A stretch of 64,000 nt of DNA from contig JAGASL010000026.1 in assembly GCA_017621755.1 (NCBI GenBank), forward strand, positions 1 to 64,000, in the 5' to 3' direction. Below, one piece after another: positions 23,252-33,106 of this stretch. Source of the DNA: Clostridia bacterium (GTDB lineage Bacteria; Bacillota; Clostridia; Oscillospirales; CAG-272). The position numbers and the translations under genes were made by a program. Each line of letters begins with the position of its first letter. The first letter of the stretch is position 1. The notes beneath the pieces were generated by a model. The model saw only the letters and a program-made list of their open reading frames with translations. It made no database searches and was not told the DNA's origin.

Positions 23252-24102
23252 TTGTTATAAATGCGGATCTCGGGAACCACCTTTGCCTCGATAGCCACGC
23301 GAGCGGCATACAGCGTTGCATCCGGATGGTTACGGAAGAGCGAGCAAGGAACGTGGCAATCGATGGGGCCGTGCAGCACCTTGCGCAGGGCGCCGGCATT
23401 CCAATCGCGGGGCATGCACATACGCACGCGGCGGGCACGGAACATTTCCTGCATGCCAACCGTTACGCACAGATGCGGGATGCCCTCTAAGTCGCCACCA
23501 CAGTTCATGAAGCAATTGATGGTCTTGGTCTCACGCGAGATGGCAAGTGCACGCGTCTTACGGGCAAGAAACTCCTCGTTCGTGCAGGCCTCGCCGGGCT
23601 CGGGCGGCTCGTTGAAGGCGAAGTGGCCGTTGATGCCTACGCCGCCCCAGGCCATATCCAGCTTACCAACCTCTTCGATCAGGCGGGTGAGCACCTCCGG
23701 ATCCTCAGGATCCGGGAAGTAGCGGTTCTCGGGGAGAACGTTCAGCTCGTCATCGATCTGACTATAGAAAATACGATCCATGCCGCCACGGAAGGAAAGC
23801 GGATCGTCCTTGTCGATGTACTTACCGTCATCGGTCAGGTACTCGTCCATGTTCATAAAAATACAGTTGCGCAGGCTGATGCGGTGCTTATTGACAAGAT
23901 ACACCAGGCGACTGTACGGGCCAAGCGGGCCATAGGGCACAACCATCAGCGTTTTTTCGCCGCGGCGGTTGTTTTCTTCAATGACAGAAAGCACCTCCAT
24001 AGCCATCTTCCAGTAAAGATCCTGCTCGGTGTCGCACACGTCAAGATGAATGCTACTACCTTTGCCAAGTTCTTCTGGCGGGATACGATTGATATCTAAC
24101 AT
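23248..24102 (-). CDS. nagB: Glucosamine-6-phosphate deaminase-like protein
   Basis: A 284-residue NagB-family protein expected to convert GlcN-6-P to fructose-6-P and ammonia. MDEY (D86) matches the catalytic aspartate loop, and GGVGINGHFAFNEP matches the GGIGxDGHIAFNEP signature except that the aspartate (D141 in E. coli NagB) is asparagine N158; H160 and E165 remain. It is slightly longer than the usual ~260 residues. The pairing with nagA and the divergent AraC regulator support amino-sugar catabolism, but the substitution leaves the exact reaction uncertain. GAGGAGG precedes the ATG. Confidence 0.85.
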   Translation of the reverse strand: MLDINRIPPEELGKGSSIHLDVCDTEQDLYWKMAMEVLSVIEENNRRGEKTLMVVPYGPLGPYSRLVYLVNKHRISLRNCIFMNMDEYLTDDGKYIDKDDPLSFRGGMDRIFYSQIDDELNVLPENRYFPDPEDPEVLTRLIEEVGKLDMAWGGVGINGHFAFNEPPEPGEACTNEEFLARKTRALAISRETKTINCFMNCGGDLEGIPHLCVTVGMQEMFRARRVRMCMPRDWNAGALRKVLHGPIDCHVPCSLFRNHPDATLYAARVAIEAKVVPEIRIYNK

Positions 24103-24205
24103 AAAGACCTCCTCGGCTTTCGCCTTTTTTCTTTATTGTAGCATGCGTGCCACGCCTGGCGATGATTGATTTTTGCTTTTGTTTGTGTTTTTTTATCCTA
24201 TTGAC

Positions 24206-24234
24206 TTGACAGGTGAATGGAAACATGATATTCT
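24206..24234 (+). promoter_or_regulatory. Promoter of AraC regulator
   Basis: TTGACA (24206-24211), 17-base spacer, TATTCT (24229-24234), 37 bases before the ATG. The opposite strand carries a TACAAT -10-like element for nagB with no good -35, as expected for an activator-dependent promoter. Confidence 0.65.
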
Positions 24235-24271
24235 TATACCAACGGACAAACCGAAAAATGGGGAAAAACAG

Positions 24272-25123
24272 ATGAATACGAACAAAGCAGAGCCGTTTTT
24301 GCTGACAGCAGAGATTCCTTCGCTCTTTTTTCGCCAAAAGATCAAGCTTTGGTATGATGATTTTACAGGAGAATTTTATCCACCCGACAGGCCTATCTAC
24401 AACAAGCGTATGCACAAGTCCTACAGCCTACACTACGTCATCGATGGGCACGGCTATTTCGGCACGGGCGACGAGGAGCCGTGCTACCTTTCCCCGGGTG
24501 ACGTTTTCTTTATCGCAGCTGACAATATGATGCGCTACTACCCCTGCCGCGAGAGGCCTTGGAAATACTGTGGCATCAGCATGGACGGCGCTGAGGCGGG
24601 CGCCTTCTTTGCGCGGCTGGGTTTTACAGGTACAGCCGTGATCAAGCGTTCAGATCTGACAGATAAGATTGGGCAGATCCTAACAGAAGCCATAGATGCA
24701 CGAGACCACACGGCGACAGGCTACTATGATCTGCTTGGTTGCTTATGCCGTATTTTCTCACTTTTAGAGAACGCCTATCAGCGTAAGGAGCTGCCCCCAC
24801 CCTCATCCCTTTACGCAGAGCGCGCCAAGGAATATTTAGAGCTGCACTACAGCGAGCCGACCCTGCGCATGACCGATCTGGCGCGCGCCATGAACCTTTC
24901 TCACCCTTATCTATGCAAGGTGTTCCGTCAACACGTTGGCGTATCTGCCGAGACATATCTGCGGCAATATCGCATGGCGATGGCGAAGCGGCTACTGTGC
25001 GACCAGCGTTATACAGTGCGCGAGACGGCATTGCTGTGCGGCTATACCGACCCAGCACAATTTTCACGCATGTATAAACGGGAGCACGGCATTTCGCCGC
25101 AGAAAACGGCATGCCACAAATAA
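24272..25123 (+). CDS. AraC-family regulator, probable amino-sugar activator
   Basis: 283 residues. The N-terminal ~150 residues form a cupin-like ligand domain (HYVIDGHGYFGTGD, YLSPGDVFFIAADN); the C-terminal ~100 carry two helix-turn-helices (MTDLARAMNLSHPYLCKVFR and ETALLCGYTDPAQFSRMYKR). I chose the ATG at 24272 with GGGGA upstream; the frame extends upstream into the promoter. Divergent orientation to nagBA makes these its likely targets. Confidence 0.88.
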   Translation: MNTNKAEPFLLTAEIPSLFFRQKIKLWYDDFTGEFYPPDRPIYNKRMHKSYSLHYVIDGHGYFGTGDEEPCYLSPGDVFFIAADNMMRYYPCRERPWKYCGISMDGAEAGAFFARLGFTGTAVIKRSDLTDKIGQILTEAIDARDHTATGYYDLLGCLCRIFSLLENAYQRKELPPPSSLYAERAKEYLELHYSEPTLRMTDLARAMNLSHPYLCKVFRQHVGVSAETYLRQYRMAMAKRLLCDQRYTVRETALLCGYTDPAQFSRMYKREHGISPQKTACHK

Positions 25124-25175
25124 AAAACGTGCTTAGCGAGGGGCCACGAGCGGCTGCCGCGCTAAGCACGTTTTT
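25123..25175. terminator. Bidirectional terminator
   Basis: A 16-base-pair stem (25123-25138 with 25160-25175) ending in A5/T5 on both sides around a 21-base loop. It separates the convergent AraC and CofE-like genes. Confidence 0.9.
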
Positions 25176-25177
25176 AA

Positions 25178-26377
25178 TTAGTTGGTATAGTTATCAAAGT
25201 AGCCCTGGACGAGGACAACGGGAGTTCCCTTGTCGCCCGAGCCGCTGGTCAGGTCGCAGAGCGAGCCGATCAGATCGGTGAGCTGACGCGGGGTGGTTCC
25301 CTGCGATGCCATGTTACCGACGAGATCATTCTTCTTCTCGCGAATGCTGGCCGAGATAGCAGCCTTCAGCTCCTCGCCGGAGAGATCCTTAAAATCGTTA
25401 TCGGCAAGATATTTCAGCTTCAGCTCGTTGGGGGTGCCGATCAGGCCGTCGGTAAAGGCGGGAGAAACGACCGGGTCGGCCAGCTCCCAGATCTTGCCCT
25501 GGGGATCCTTGAAGGCACCGTCGCCATAGACCATGACCTCTACGTGCTTACCGGTGGCATCCAGCACGCGCTTCTGCACCTCCAGCACCAGGTCCTTACA
25601 CTCACGCGGGAAGAGCTTGATCTTATCCTCGGTCGATTTGTTAGAGCCGAGCAGACCGTACTTCTCGTTATAGCCGCTGCCGTTGACGGGCGCGGTCATG
25701 ATATCATCCAGGCCACAAACAGCCTTGGCGCCGGCCGCAAGCAGAATACGCTTGGTGCGCGCGCGGGTGTGGATATCACAGGTGAGAATGTGGTCAGCGT
25801 AATTCAGAATGGCACGCGGCTGGTTGGCGAAGATGATCTCTACCTCAGCGCCTGCCTCACGAATGATATTACTGTAATATTCCACATAGTCAACGCCGGT
25901 AAACTCATGGCGGTTCACGCCAAAGAGCTCTCTATACTTCTCAAGCGTGAGCACGTCGCTGTACGGATTAACACCGGCCGCATCAAGCTTATCCAGGCTG
26001 ACCAGCTCGTTACCTACCTCGTCAGAGGGGTAGCTAAGCATTAAAACGATCTTTTTGGCGCCCATAGCGATACCGCGCAGGCAGATGGCAAAGCGGTTAC
26101 GCGAGAGAATGGGGAACATAACACCAACAGTACCGCCGCCCAGCTTGGCCTTCACATCTGCGGCAATATCCTCAACGGAGGCATAGTTGCCCTGTGCCCG
26201 GGCAACGATCGACTCAGTCATCGAAATAACGTCACGGTCGCGTAGAGCAAAGCCTTCACTCTCGGCAGCCTCCAGCACGCTTTGGGTGACGATGGTTGCG
26301 AGGTCATCCCCTTCTCTGATGATGGGGCAACGGATACCGCGAGAAACGGTACCTACCTTGCGTTCATTACTGTTCAT
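25178..26377 (-). CDS. CofE-like F420-0:L-glutamate ligase family protein
   Basis: A 399-residue protein with features of the coenzyme F420:L-glutamate ligase fold (N-terminal RDRDVISMTESIVARAQG; later VYGDGAFKDPQGKIWELADPVVSPAFTDGLIG). True CofE is about 250 residues and adds glutamate to F420-0; this clostridial branch is longer and occurs in organisms without the F420 pathway, so it may ligate glutamate, or another amino acid, to a different acceptor. No other F420 gene is in the window. It lies 90 bases after the guaA PPase gene on the same strand and ends at a terminator, so it may be the last gene of the pyrimidine/GMP operon. Confidence 0.7.
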   Translation of the reverse strand: MNSNERKVGTVSRGIRCPIIREGDDLATIVTQSVLEAAESEGFALRDRDVISMTESIVARAQGNYASVEDIAADVKAKLGGGTVGVMFPILSRNRFAICLRGIAMGAKKIVLMLSYPSDEVGNELVSLDKLDAAGVNPYSDVLTLEKYRELFGVNRHEFTGVDYVEYYSNIIREAGAEVEIIFANQPRAILNYADHILTCDIHTRARTKRILLAAGAKAVCGLDDIMTAPVNGSGYNEKYGLLGSNKSTEDKIKLFPRECKDLVLEVQKRVLDATGKHVEVMVYGDGAFKDPQGKIWELADPVVSPAFTDGLIGTPNELKLKYLADNDFKDLSGEELKAAISASIREKKNDLVGNMASQGTTPRQLTDLIGSLCDLTSGSGDKGTPVVLVQGYFDNYTN

Positions 26378-26467
26378 GAAACAACACTATCCTTTCATAT
26401 GCGGGGAAAAACCGACGGTATACCGTGCTTTACACGGCAATAGATTTGCCGACGGTTGTAGCCAATT

Positions 26468-27469
26468 TTACTCCCACTCGATCGTGCCGCAGGGCTTCGG
26501 CGTGAGGTCGTAAAGAACACGGTTGATACCGGCTACCTCTGCCGTGATGCGAGCGGTGATCTTGTGAAGAATGGCGTAGGGGATCTCCTCGATGGTGGCG
26601 CTCATCGCGTCAACGGTGTTTACGGCGCGGATGATGGCAGGCCAGCCCTCATAGCGGCTTTCATCCTTCACGCCAACCGATTTGACATCCGGAACAATGA
26701 CGAAATACTGCCATACCTTTTCAGAAAGGCCGGCATTGGCAAACTCCTCACGCAGAATGGCATCTGCCTCGCGCAGGGCGGCCAGGCGATCACGCGTGAT
26801 GGCACCCAGGCAGCGAACACCAAGGCCGGGCCCCGGGAACGGCTGGCGGTATACCATGGCATGCGGCAGGCCAAGTGCCTCACCAACCACGCGCACCTCA
26901 TCCTTAAAAAGAAGCTTAATGGGCTCTACCAGCTTAAACTGCAGATCCTCAGGCAGGCCACCAACATTGTGGTGCGACTTAACAGCCTTTTTGCCCTCAG
27001 CCTGCTTCTGGCTTTCCAGAATATCGGGATAAATAGTACCCTGTGCGAGATAATCAATGCCGCTGAGCTTACGAGCCTCGTCGGCAAAGACGTTAATAAA
27101 CTCGGCACCGATGATCTTTCTCTTCTTTTCCGGGTCAGAAACGCCGGCAAGCAGATCAAGGAAGCGGTCGGTAGCATCAACATATACCAGATTTACGTCA
27201 AGCTGGTTTCTAAACACCTCGATCACGTTCTCGGACTCATCCTTACGCATCAGACCGTGGTTAACATGCACGCAAACCAGCTGGTGACCGATGGCCTTTA
27301 CCAGCAGGGCGGCTACAACAGAGGAATCTACACCGCCGGAAAGAGCAAGAAGAACCTTCTTATCACCAATCTCGGCACGAATAGCAGCAATCTGCTCTTC
27401 AATAAACGCATCAGCAAGCGCGCGAGTCGTAATACGCGCCATGCTGGCGGGACGAACATTACAATCCAT
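26468..27469 (-). CDS. guaA: GMP synthase ATP-pyrophosphatase subunit (no glutaminase domain)
   Basis: About 333 residues covering only the C-terminal half of bacterial GuaA: PP-loop SGGVDSS (44-50), the XMP-binding PFPGPGLGVRCLG and the dimerisation end YDLTPKPCGTIEWE. It adenylates XMP and aminates it to GMP. The ~190-residue N-terminal amidotransferase domain of ordinary bacterial GuaA is missing; the protein starts with a short non-homologous segment, and the upstream bases are occupied by guaB. It therefore needs free ammonia or a separate GATase subunit, as in archaea. Start ATG 27469 has GGAG eight bases upstream; another ATG is two codons earlier. Confidence 0.92.
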   Translation of the reverse strand: MDCNVRPASMARITTRALADAFIEEQIAAIRAEIGDKKVLLALSGGVDSSVVAALLVKAIGHQLVCVHVNHGLMRKDESENVIEVFRNQLDVNLVYVDATDRFLDLLAGVSDPEKKRKIIGAEFINVFADEARKLSGIDYLAQGTIYPDILESQKQAEGKKAVKSHHNVGGLPEDLQFKLVEPIKLLFKDEVRVVGEALGLPHAMVYRQPFPGPGLGVRCLGAITRDRLAALREADAILREEFANAGLSEKVWQYFVIVPDVKSVGVKDESRYEGWPAIIRAVNTVDAMSATIEEIPYAILHKITARITAEVAGINRVLYDLTPKPCGTIEWE

Positions 27470-27486
27470 TTTCATATCTCCTTCCT

Positions 27487-28992
27487 TTACTTTACAGGGT
27501 TGCCCTTATCCTTTTGGATAACGTCATGGGCGCCGCCCTCAACGATGCTGGTAGCCGATACCAGGGTCAAAACTGCCTTTTCCTGCAGCTCAGGGATCGA
27601 AAGTGCGCCACAGTTGCACATGGTGGAGCGCACCTTGGCAAGGGACATCGCCACGTTATCCTTCAGGCTGCCGGCATAGGGAACGTAGGAATCAACGCCC
27701 TCTTCAAAGGAGAGCTTTTTATCACCGCCCAGGTCATAGCGCTGCCAGTTACGGGCACGGGCAGAGCCCTCGCCCCAGTACTCCTTATAATAGGTACCAC
27801 CAATGCTGACACGCTGAGACGGGCTTTCATCAAAGCGGGCAAAGTAGCGGCCCAGCATAACGAAATCAGCACCCATGGCAAGCGAGAGGGTGATGTGGTG
27901 GTCATATACGATACCGCCATCCGAGCAGACGGGAATATAGATGCCGGTCTCCTCGAAGTAGCGATCACGCTCGGCACATACCTCGATCAGCGCGGTAGCC
28001 TGGCCACGGCCAATACCCTTGGTCTCGCGCGTGATGCAAATAGAGCCGCCGCCGATACCAACCTTGATAAAATCTGCGCCGCAGTCGGCTAAGAAACGGA
28101 AGCCTGCAGCATCTACAACGTTACCGGCACCCACCTTTACGCTGTCACCGTACTTTTCACGGATCCACTTCAGCGTGATGCGCTGCCATTCGGAAAAGCC
28201 CTCCGACGAGTCGATGCACAGCACGTCTGCACCTGCCTCTACCAGCGCGGGAACACGCTCGGCAAAGTCACGCGTGTTGATGCCGGCGCCAACCACGTAG
28301 CGCTTGGAGGCATCCAACAGCTCGTTGGGGTTCTGCTTGTGGGTATCGTAGTCCTTGCGGAAAACCATGTAGCAGAGATGGCCGTTATCATCCACAATGG
28401 GAAGCGAATTAAGCTTGTTATCCCAGATGATATCGTTTGCTTCCTTCAGCGTGGTGCCCTCCTTTGCCCAGATGAGCTTAGAAAAGGGTGTCATAAACTC
28501 CTTAACGGGCGTCATAGGATCCATGCGGGTCACACGATAGTCGCGCCCGGTAACGATGCCCAGCAGCTTGCCAGTAGCAGTACCGTCATCAGTAACGGCA
28601 ATAGTGGAGTGTCCGTTCTTTTCCTTCAGCGCAACCACGTCAGCCATGGTAGCATCCGGCGTGATATTAGAATCACTGACAACAAAGCCGGCCTTATGGT
28701 TCTTGGCACGTCTGACCATGGCGGCCTCATCCTCGATCGTCTGCGAGCCGTAAATGAAGGCCACACCGCCCTCGGTAGCCAGGGCAACGGCCAAGCGGTC
28801 ACCGGAAACAGACTGCATGATGGCGGAAACCATCGGAATATTCATGGTGATGGCAGGCTTCTCTCCCTTCTTAAACTTAACAAGAGGAGTGCGAAGGCTG
28901 ACGTTGGCAGGAATACACTTGTCAGAGGAGTAGCCGGGAATGAGCAGATATTCATTAAAGGTATGCGAGGGTTCGTTGATAAAGGTTGCCAT
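27487..28992 (-). CDS. guaB: IMP dehydrogenase
   Basis: A 501-residue enzyme oxidising IMP to XMP with NAD+. The TIM barrel is interrupted by a CBS pair (about residues 95-225). The catalytic cysteine is C319 in [12 protein letters not shown]; the mobile flap and the RYFARFDE region follow. The start codon lies only one base after the pyrB stop, so it is translated from the pyrimidine transcript, with GGATG as ribosome site. It is followed by the GMP synthase subunit, which uses its product. Confidence 0.95.
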   Translation of the reverse strand: MATFINEPSHTFNEYLLIPGYSSDKCIPANVSLRTPLVKFKKGEKPAITMNIPMVSAIMQSVSGDRLAVALATEGGVAFIYGSQTIEDEAAMVRRAKNHKAGFVVSDSNITPDATMADVVALKEKNGHSTIAVTDDGTATGKLLGIVTGRDYRVTRMDPMTPVKEFMTPFSKLIWAKEGTTLKEANDIIWDNKLNSLPIVDDNGHLCYMVFRKDYDTHKQNPNELLDASKRYVVGAGINTRDFAERVPALVEAGADVLCIDSSEGFSEWQRITLKWIREKYGDSVKVGAGNVVDAAGFRFLADCGADFIKVGIGGGSICITRETKGIGRGQATALIEVCAERDRYFEETGIYIPVCSDGGIVYDHHITLSLAMGADFVMLGRYFARFDESPSQRVSIGGTYYKEYWGEGSARARNWQRYDLGGDKKLSFEEGVDSYVPYAGSLKDNVAMSLAKVRSTMCNCGALSIPELQEKAVLTLVSATSIVEGGAHDVIQKDKGNPVK

Positions 28993-28993
28993 C

Positions 28994-30097
28994 TCAATTC
29001 ATCCTTTCGTTCAAAATTTCTTTAGATTCACAATATAAGCAACGGCAGATGCCGTTTTCTTTTTCTGTCCACTTAAACACGTGGTCAAGCTCCTGCTCGC
29101 AGGAGGTAATGCAGCGGGGGTTTTTGCAGGTGATCTTATTGATCAGCAGATCGCCTGTAGGTTTTTCCCTTTCACGGCTCTTTTCTGCCTCGGCAAGCAG
29201 CTTTAAGATCAATGCCATACGCATATACTTGCCGTTTTCAACCTGCTTGAAGTAGCAGGCGCGCGGGTCGGCATCCACCTTCACGCTGATCTCGTTTACG
29301 CGCGGCAGGGGGTGCAGAATGGCCAGGTCGCGTTTGGCATCGGTGAGCTTTTCGGGCGTGAGGATGTAGCTATCCTTCAGCCGCTCGTATTCGGTGGGGT
29401 CTGCAAAGCGCTCGCGCTGGATACGCGTCATGTACAAAATGTCAAGCGCGGGCATCGCCTCCTCCAGGCTGGTGGTCTCGCGGTACGGCATATTGTACTT
29501 TTTCAGCACCTCAAATTTCACGTAATTTGGCAGCTTCAGCTCCTCGGGCGAGATGAGCACGATCTCAATGCCCGCATAGCGTGAAAGTGCCGCGATCAGC
29601 GAATGCACGGTTCTGCCGTACTTTAAGTCGCCGCAAAAGCCAACCGTCATGTGGTCCAGCCTTCCCTTTTCACGGTGGATGGTCAGCAGGTCGGCCAGCG
29701 TTTGCGTGGGGTGGGCGTGCCCACCGTCACCGGCGTTGATCACCGGAACGGTGGCGTTTTGTGAGGCAACGTAGGGAGCCCCCTCCTTCGGGTGGCGCAT
29801 GGCCATAATATCAGCATAGCAGCTAAGCACCTTAGCCGTATCGGCTACGCTTTCACCCTTGGAAGCAGACGAGCTGCCGGCATCTGAAAAGCCGATCACG
29901 CTGCCGCCAAGCTCCAGCATTGCGGCCTCGAAGCTCAAGCGGGTGCGGGTAGACGGCTCAAAAAACAGGGTGGCCAGTTTTTTGCCATGGCACGCCTCAG
30001 CATACTTGGCTGGATTTTCGATAATGTCATGCGCGATGGCGATCAGCTCATCAAGCTCTTCTACCGAAAAATCATGAATGTCGATCAGACTTCTCAT
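28994..30097 (-). CDS. pyrB: Aspartate carbamoyltransferase with fused PyrI-type zinc domain
   Basis: 367 residues. The first ~305 are a standard ATCase catalytic chain: carbamoyl-phosphate motif STRTR (49-53), HPTQ and the aspartate-binding HPLPRVNEI. The last ~50 residues add a four-cysteine zinc module, C324-x4-C329 and C353-x2-C356, which resembles the zinc domain of the regulatory chain PyrI. The allosteric nucleotide-binding domain of PyrI is absent, and no separate pyrI is visible. In E. coli that zinc domain contacts the catalytic trimer, so the fusion may hold a hexamer-like assembly together. Next gene, pyrE, ends one base before this start. Confidence 0.92.
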   Translation of the reverse strand: MRSLIDIHDFSVEELDELIAIAHDIIENPAKYAEACHGKKLATLFFEPSTRTRLSFEAAMLELGGSVIGFSDAGSSSASKGESVADTAKVLSCYADIMAMRHPKEGAPYVASQNATVPVINAGDGGHAHPTQTLADLLTIHREKGRLDHMTVGFCGDLKYGRTVHSLIAALSRYAGIEIVLISPEELKLPNYVKFEVLKKYNMPYRETTSLEEAMPALDILYMTRIQRERFADPTEYERLKDSYILTPEKLTDAKRDLAILHPLPRVNEISVKVDADPRACYFKQVENGKYMRMALILKLLAEAEKSREREKPTGDLLINKITCKNPRCITSCEQELDHVFKWTEKENGICRCLYCESKEILNERMN

Positions 30098-30098
30098 A

Positions 30099-30731
30099 TT
30101 ATTTACCGATCCAGCTCTCGTCAGACGGGTTGTTGCGGAAGGCGATCAACCGGGCAACATCCTCGGGACGAATATAGCCTTCATCGGCAGCGGTCTGAGC
30201 AATGACGTCAAAGTTAGTCAACGAAACGTTCTTAACCTCGGCAGCGGCTAATCTTTCGATGCCCTTCTTCATGCCGTAGGTAAAGATGCTAACGATGCCC
30301 AGCACCTCGGCACCTGCCTCACGCAGCACATTAACCACCTCGATCACGCTACCGCCGGTAGAGATCAGATCCTCAACCACAACGACCTTTTGACCAGGCT
30401 CGAGCTTACCCTCGATCTGGTTCTGGCGCCCGTGATCCTTGGCGCCGGAGCGAACATAGCCCATGGGCAGGCCAAGCAGGTGAGCGGTAATGGCAGCGTG
30501 TGCAATGCCGGCAGTAGAGGTGCCCATCAGCACCTCGGCCTCTGGGTAGTGCTTTTTGATCAGCTCGGCAAGGCCCTCTTCAACGTCAAGGCGAACAGCC
30601 GGCGCAGTCAGGGTAAGACGGTTATCACAGTAAACGGGGCTCTTGATGCCGCTGGCCCAGGTAAAGGGCTCCTCAGGGCGGAAGAATACCGCCTTAATAG
30701 AAAGCAGGTCCTTTGCAATTTTCTTTTCCAT
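30099..30731 (-). CDS. pyrE: Orotate phosphoribosyltransferase
   Basis: A 210-residue type I phosphoribosyltransferase converting orotate and PRPP to OMP. The PRPP loop is [13 protein letters not shown]; the flexible-loop region is [17 protein letters not shown]. Standard length. AAAGGAGAG precedes the ATG. It lies between pyrF and pyrB in the operon. Confidence 0.95.
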   Translation of the reverse strand: MEKKIAKDLLSIKAVFFRPEEPFTWASGIKSPVYCDNRLTLTAPAVRLDVEEGLAELIKKHYPEAEVLMGTSTAGIAHAAITAHLLGLPMGYVRSGAKDHGRQNQIEGKLEPGQKVVVVEDLISTGGSVIEVVNVLREAGAEVLGIVSIFTYGMKKGIERLAAAEVKNVSLTNFDVIAQTAADEGYIRPEDVARLIAFRNNPSDESWIGK

Positions 30732-30761
30732 GATCTCTCTCCTTTATCTCCGATATAATTA

Positions 30762-31460
30762 TTAACCAACGAATTCACGAACGCAGCGCTCGTAGGCGGC
30801 AACGGGATCCTCTGCCGCGGTGATCGGGCGGCCGACCACGATATAGTCAGAGCCGATCTTGCGCGCCTCCTCAGGCGTCATGACACGCTTCTGGTCGCCC
30901 TTGTCACCATCGGCAAAGCGAACGCCGGGGGTAACGGTGAGAAATTCCTTACCGCAGGTCTCGTGCACCTTACCAGCCTCAAGCGGCGAGCAAACAACAC
31001 CATCAAGCCCGGCAGCCTTGGCATTGGAGGCATAGTGCATCACAACGTCAGCAATCGGTTTCTCGATCAGCAGATCGCGGCGCATGCTCTCTTCATCGGT
31101 AGAGGTGAGCTGGGTCACGGCGATCAGCAGCGGGCGGGTGCCATCCTCACGGGTCAGACCCTCAATGGCAGCCTCCATCATGCGAATGGTGCCTGCGGCG
31201 TGCAGGTTGCACATGTCCACATCCAAGTGAGAGAGCACAGCCATCGACTTTTTTACGGTGTTGGGGATATCATGCAGCTTCAGATCAAGGAAGATCTTAT
31301 GCCCTCTTTTTTTGATCTCGCGCACGATAGAGGGCCCCTCGGCATAGTAAAGCTCCATGCCGATCTTCACAAAAGGCTTTCTGCCGGTAAATTTATCCAA
31401 AAAAGCAAAGGTTTTTTCTGCGCTGTCAAAATCGCAGGCGATGATAACGTCTCTTCCCAT
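30762..31460 (-). CDS. pyrF: Orotidine 5'-phosphate decarboxylase
   Basis: A 232-residue TIM-barrel decarboxylase forming UMP from OMP. The catalytic motif is [13 protein letters not shown] (D59, K61, D64); the phosphate site is [11 protein letters not shown] near the C-terminus. Start and pyrD stop overlap by one base (TAATG), with AGGAGG upstream. Confidence 0.96.
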   Translation of the reverse strand: MGRDVIIACDFDSAEKTFAFLDKFTGRKPFVKIGMELYYAEGPSIVREIKKRGHKIFLDLKLHDIPNTVKKSMAVLSHLDVDMCNLHAAGTIRMMEAAIEGLTREDGTRPLLIAVTQLTSTDEESMRRDLLIEKPIADVVMHYASNAKAAGLDGVVCSPLEAGKVHETCGKEFLTVTPGVRFADGDKGDQKRVMTPEEARKIGSDYIVVGRPITAAEDPVAAYERCVREFVG

Positions 31461-32371
31461 TATCGGATACCTCCTATAATCTCATTCAGTGATGTAATAC
31501 CGTACTTCTCCATAACGGAGGGGAGCTCTTCGATTATGTTCTTACAAGCAAACGGGTCGACCAGATTGGCAGCTCCCACCTGTACGGCGGTAGCGCCGGC
31601 CAGCATCATTTCAATCACGTCCTCGGCGGTGGTAACGCCACCCATGCCGACCACGGGGATCCTGACAGCCTGTGCCACCTGGTAGACCATACGCACGGCC
31701 ACCGGAAAAATGGCGCTGCCGGAGAAGCCGCCCATCTTATTGGCGATCACCGGGCGGCGGGTGCGTAAATCAATGCGCATGCCCAGCATGGTATTGATGA
31801 GGCTGATGCCGTCTGCCCCGGCCTCCTCACATGCCTTGGCGATCGAAACGATGTCAGTCACGTTCGGCGAAAGCTTGATCAGCACCGGCTTGGTAGTTAC
31901 CTTCTTCACCGCGCGGGTAACCTCTGCCGCTGCCTCGGGCGAGGTACCAAAGCTCATGCCGCCACCGTGTACGTTCGGGCAGCTGACGTTGACCTCAAAC
32001 CAGCCGATCTCTGGGCAGGCGTTCAGCTTCTCACAGGTGTAGGCATAATCCTCTACCGAAAAGCCGCTGACGTTTGCCATAACCGGCTTGTGAAAGCACT
32101 TCTTCATCTTTGGCAGCTCTTCAGAGATGACCTTCTCTACCCCGGGGTTCTGCAGACCAACGGCGTTGATCATGCCGGCGGTACATTCTGCAATGCGGGG
32201 GGTGGGGTTGCCGAAGCGGGGATCCTTGGTCGTTCCCTTAAAGGAGAAGGTACCGAGGATATTGATATCGTACAGCTCAGCAAATTCATAGCCGTAGCCA
32301 AAGGTGCCGCTGGCGGGAATGATGGGGTTATCCATCCCGATCCCACACAGGGTTACGTTTAATTCTGCCAT
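31460..32371 (-). CDS. pyrD: Dihydroorotate dehydrogenase class 1B, catalytic subunit
   Basis: A 303-residue FMN enzyme. The active-site base is C131 in [11 protein letters not shown], which marks class 1. With PyrK it forms the NAD+-linked PyrDB complex that oxidises dihydroorotate to orotate. The start overlaps the pyrK stop by 13 bases, typical for subunits made together. AAAGGAGG precedes the ATG. Confidence 0.96.
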   Translation of the reverse strand: MAELNVTLCGIGMDNPIIPASGTFGYGYEFAELYDINILGTFSFKGTTKDPRFGNPTPRIAECTAGMINAVGLQNPGVEKVISEELPKMKKCFHKPVMANVSGFSVEDYAYTCEKLNACPEIGWFEVNVSCPNVHGGGMSFGTSPEAAAEVTRAVKKVTTKPVLIKLSPNVTDIVSIAKACEEAGADGISLINTMLGMRIDLRTRRPVIANKMGGFSGSAIFPVAVRMVYQVAQAVRIPVVGMGGVTTAEDVIEMMLAGATAVQVGAANLVDPFACKNIIEELPSVMEKYGITSLNEIIGGIR

Positions 32372-33096
32372 AGGATATCCTCCTTTACAAGCACAGGCCC
32401 TTCCTTGCAGATACGCTTGTTGCCCGTGATGGTCTTGCAGGAGCAGCCCATGCAGGCACCAAAGCCACAGCCCATTCTTTCCTCAAAGCTGAACTGGCCA
32501 GAGGTGGTTGTCGCGCGGTAGACGGCCTTGAGCATCGGCTCTGGCCCGCAGGTGTAAAAGTGGGTGTAATCAAGCCCCTGCATCGCGTCGGTCACAAAGC
32601 CCTTCGTGCCGTAGGAGCCATCTGCCGTGGCAACACGCACATCGGCGCCGAGCGCGCGGAACTCTTCTTCGTAAAACACCTCGTCCTTTTTATTAAAGCC
32701 GAGGATCACGCTGACCTGCTTGCCCTGCGCGATCAGCTCCTTCGCCAGCATGTAAAGGGGCGGAACGCCAACGCCACCGCCGAGCAAGAGCGGCCGGTCA
32801 CTCGATCTGGAAAGATCGTAGCCATTGCCAAGGCCGGTCAGCAGATCAAGCTGCTGCCCTGCCGCCATATGCGCCATAGTCTCGGTTCCGTGGCCGACCA
32901 CCTTGTACAGGATGGTCAGCTCGCCGGGGGTGCAATCGCAAACCGAGATCGGGCGGCGGAGATAGTACCCCTCCAGCTTGATGTTGACAAACTGGCCCGG
33001 GGCAGTAATGGCAGCGGTATCACCCGCCAGGCGCATACGGTAGACCGTTTGCGTGAGCGGGATATTTTCCGTAATGGTAAATATTCCTTGCTTCAT
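32359..33096 (-). CDS. pyrK: Dihydroorotate dehydrogenase electron-transfer subunit
   Basis: About 245 residues. An FAD-binding barrel (YYLRRPISVCD), an NAD-binding domain (PLLLGGGVGVPPLYMLAKEL) and a C-terminal 2Fe-2S cysteine set (CGFGACMGCSCKT plus a later RICKEGP). It passes electrons from PyrD FMN to NAD+. I chose the ATG at 33096, with AAGGAG upstream; the frame extends further but into carB. Confidence 0.95.
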   Translation of the reverse strand: MKQGIFTITENIPLTQTVYRMRLAGDTAAITAPGQFVNIKLEGYYLRRPISVCDCTPGELTILYKVVGHGTETMAHMAAGQQLDLLTGLGNGYDLSRSSDRPLLLGGGVGVPPLYMLAKELIAQGKQVSVILGFNKKDEVFYEEEFRALGADVRVATADGSYGTKGFVTDAMQGLDYTHFYTCGPEPMLKAVYRATTTSGQFSFEERMGCGFGACMGCSCKTITGNKRICKEGPVLVKEDILWQN

Positions 33097-33106
33097 TCCC
33101 CTCTCC

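Noticed and set aside
25178..26377. Evidence for coenzyme F420 metabolism
   Set aside because: A single CofE-like gene without any other F420 gene is not enough; similar genes occur in Clostridia that do not make F420.
26378..26467. Terminator between guaA and the CofE-like gene
   Set aside because: The bases CCGACGG recur and a short stem can be drawn, but the T-tract is not next to the stem; not strong enough to list as a site.
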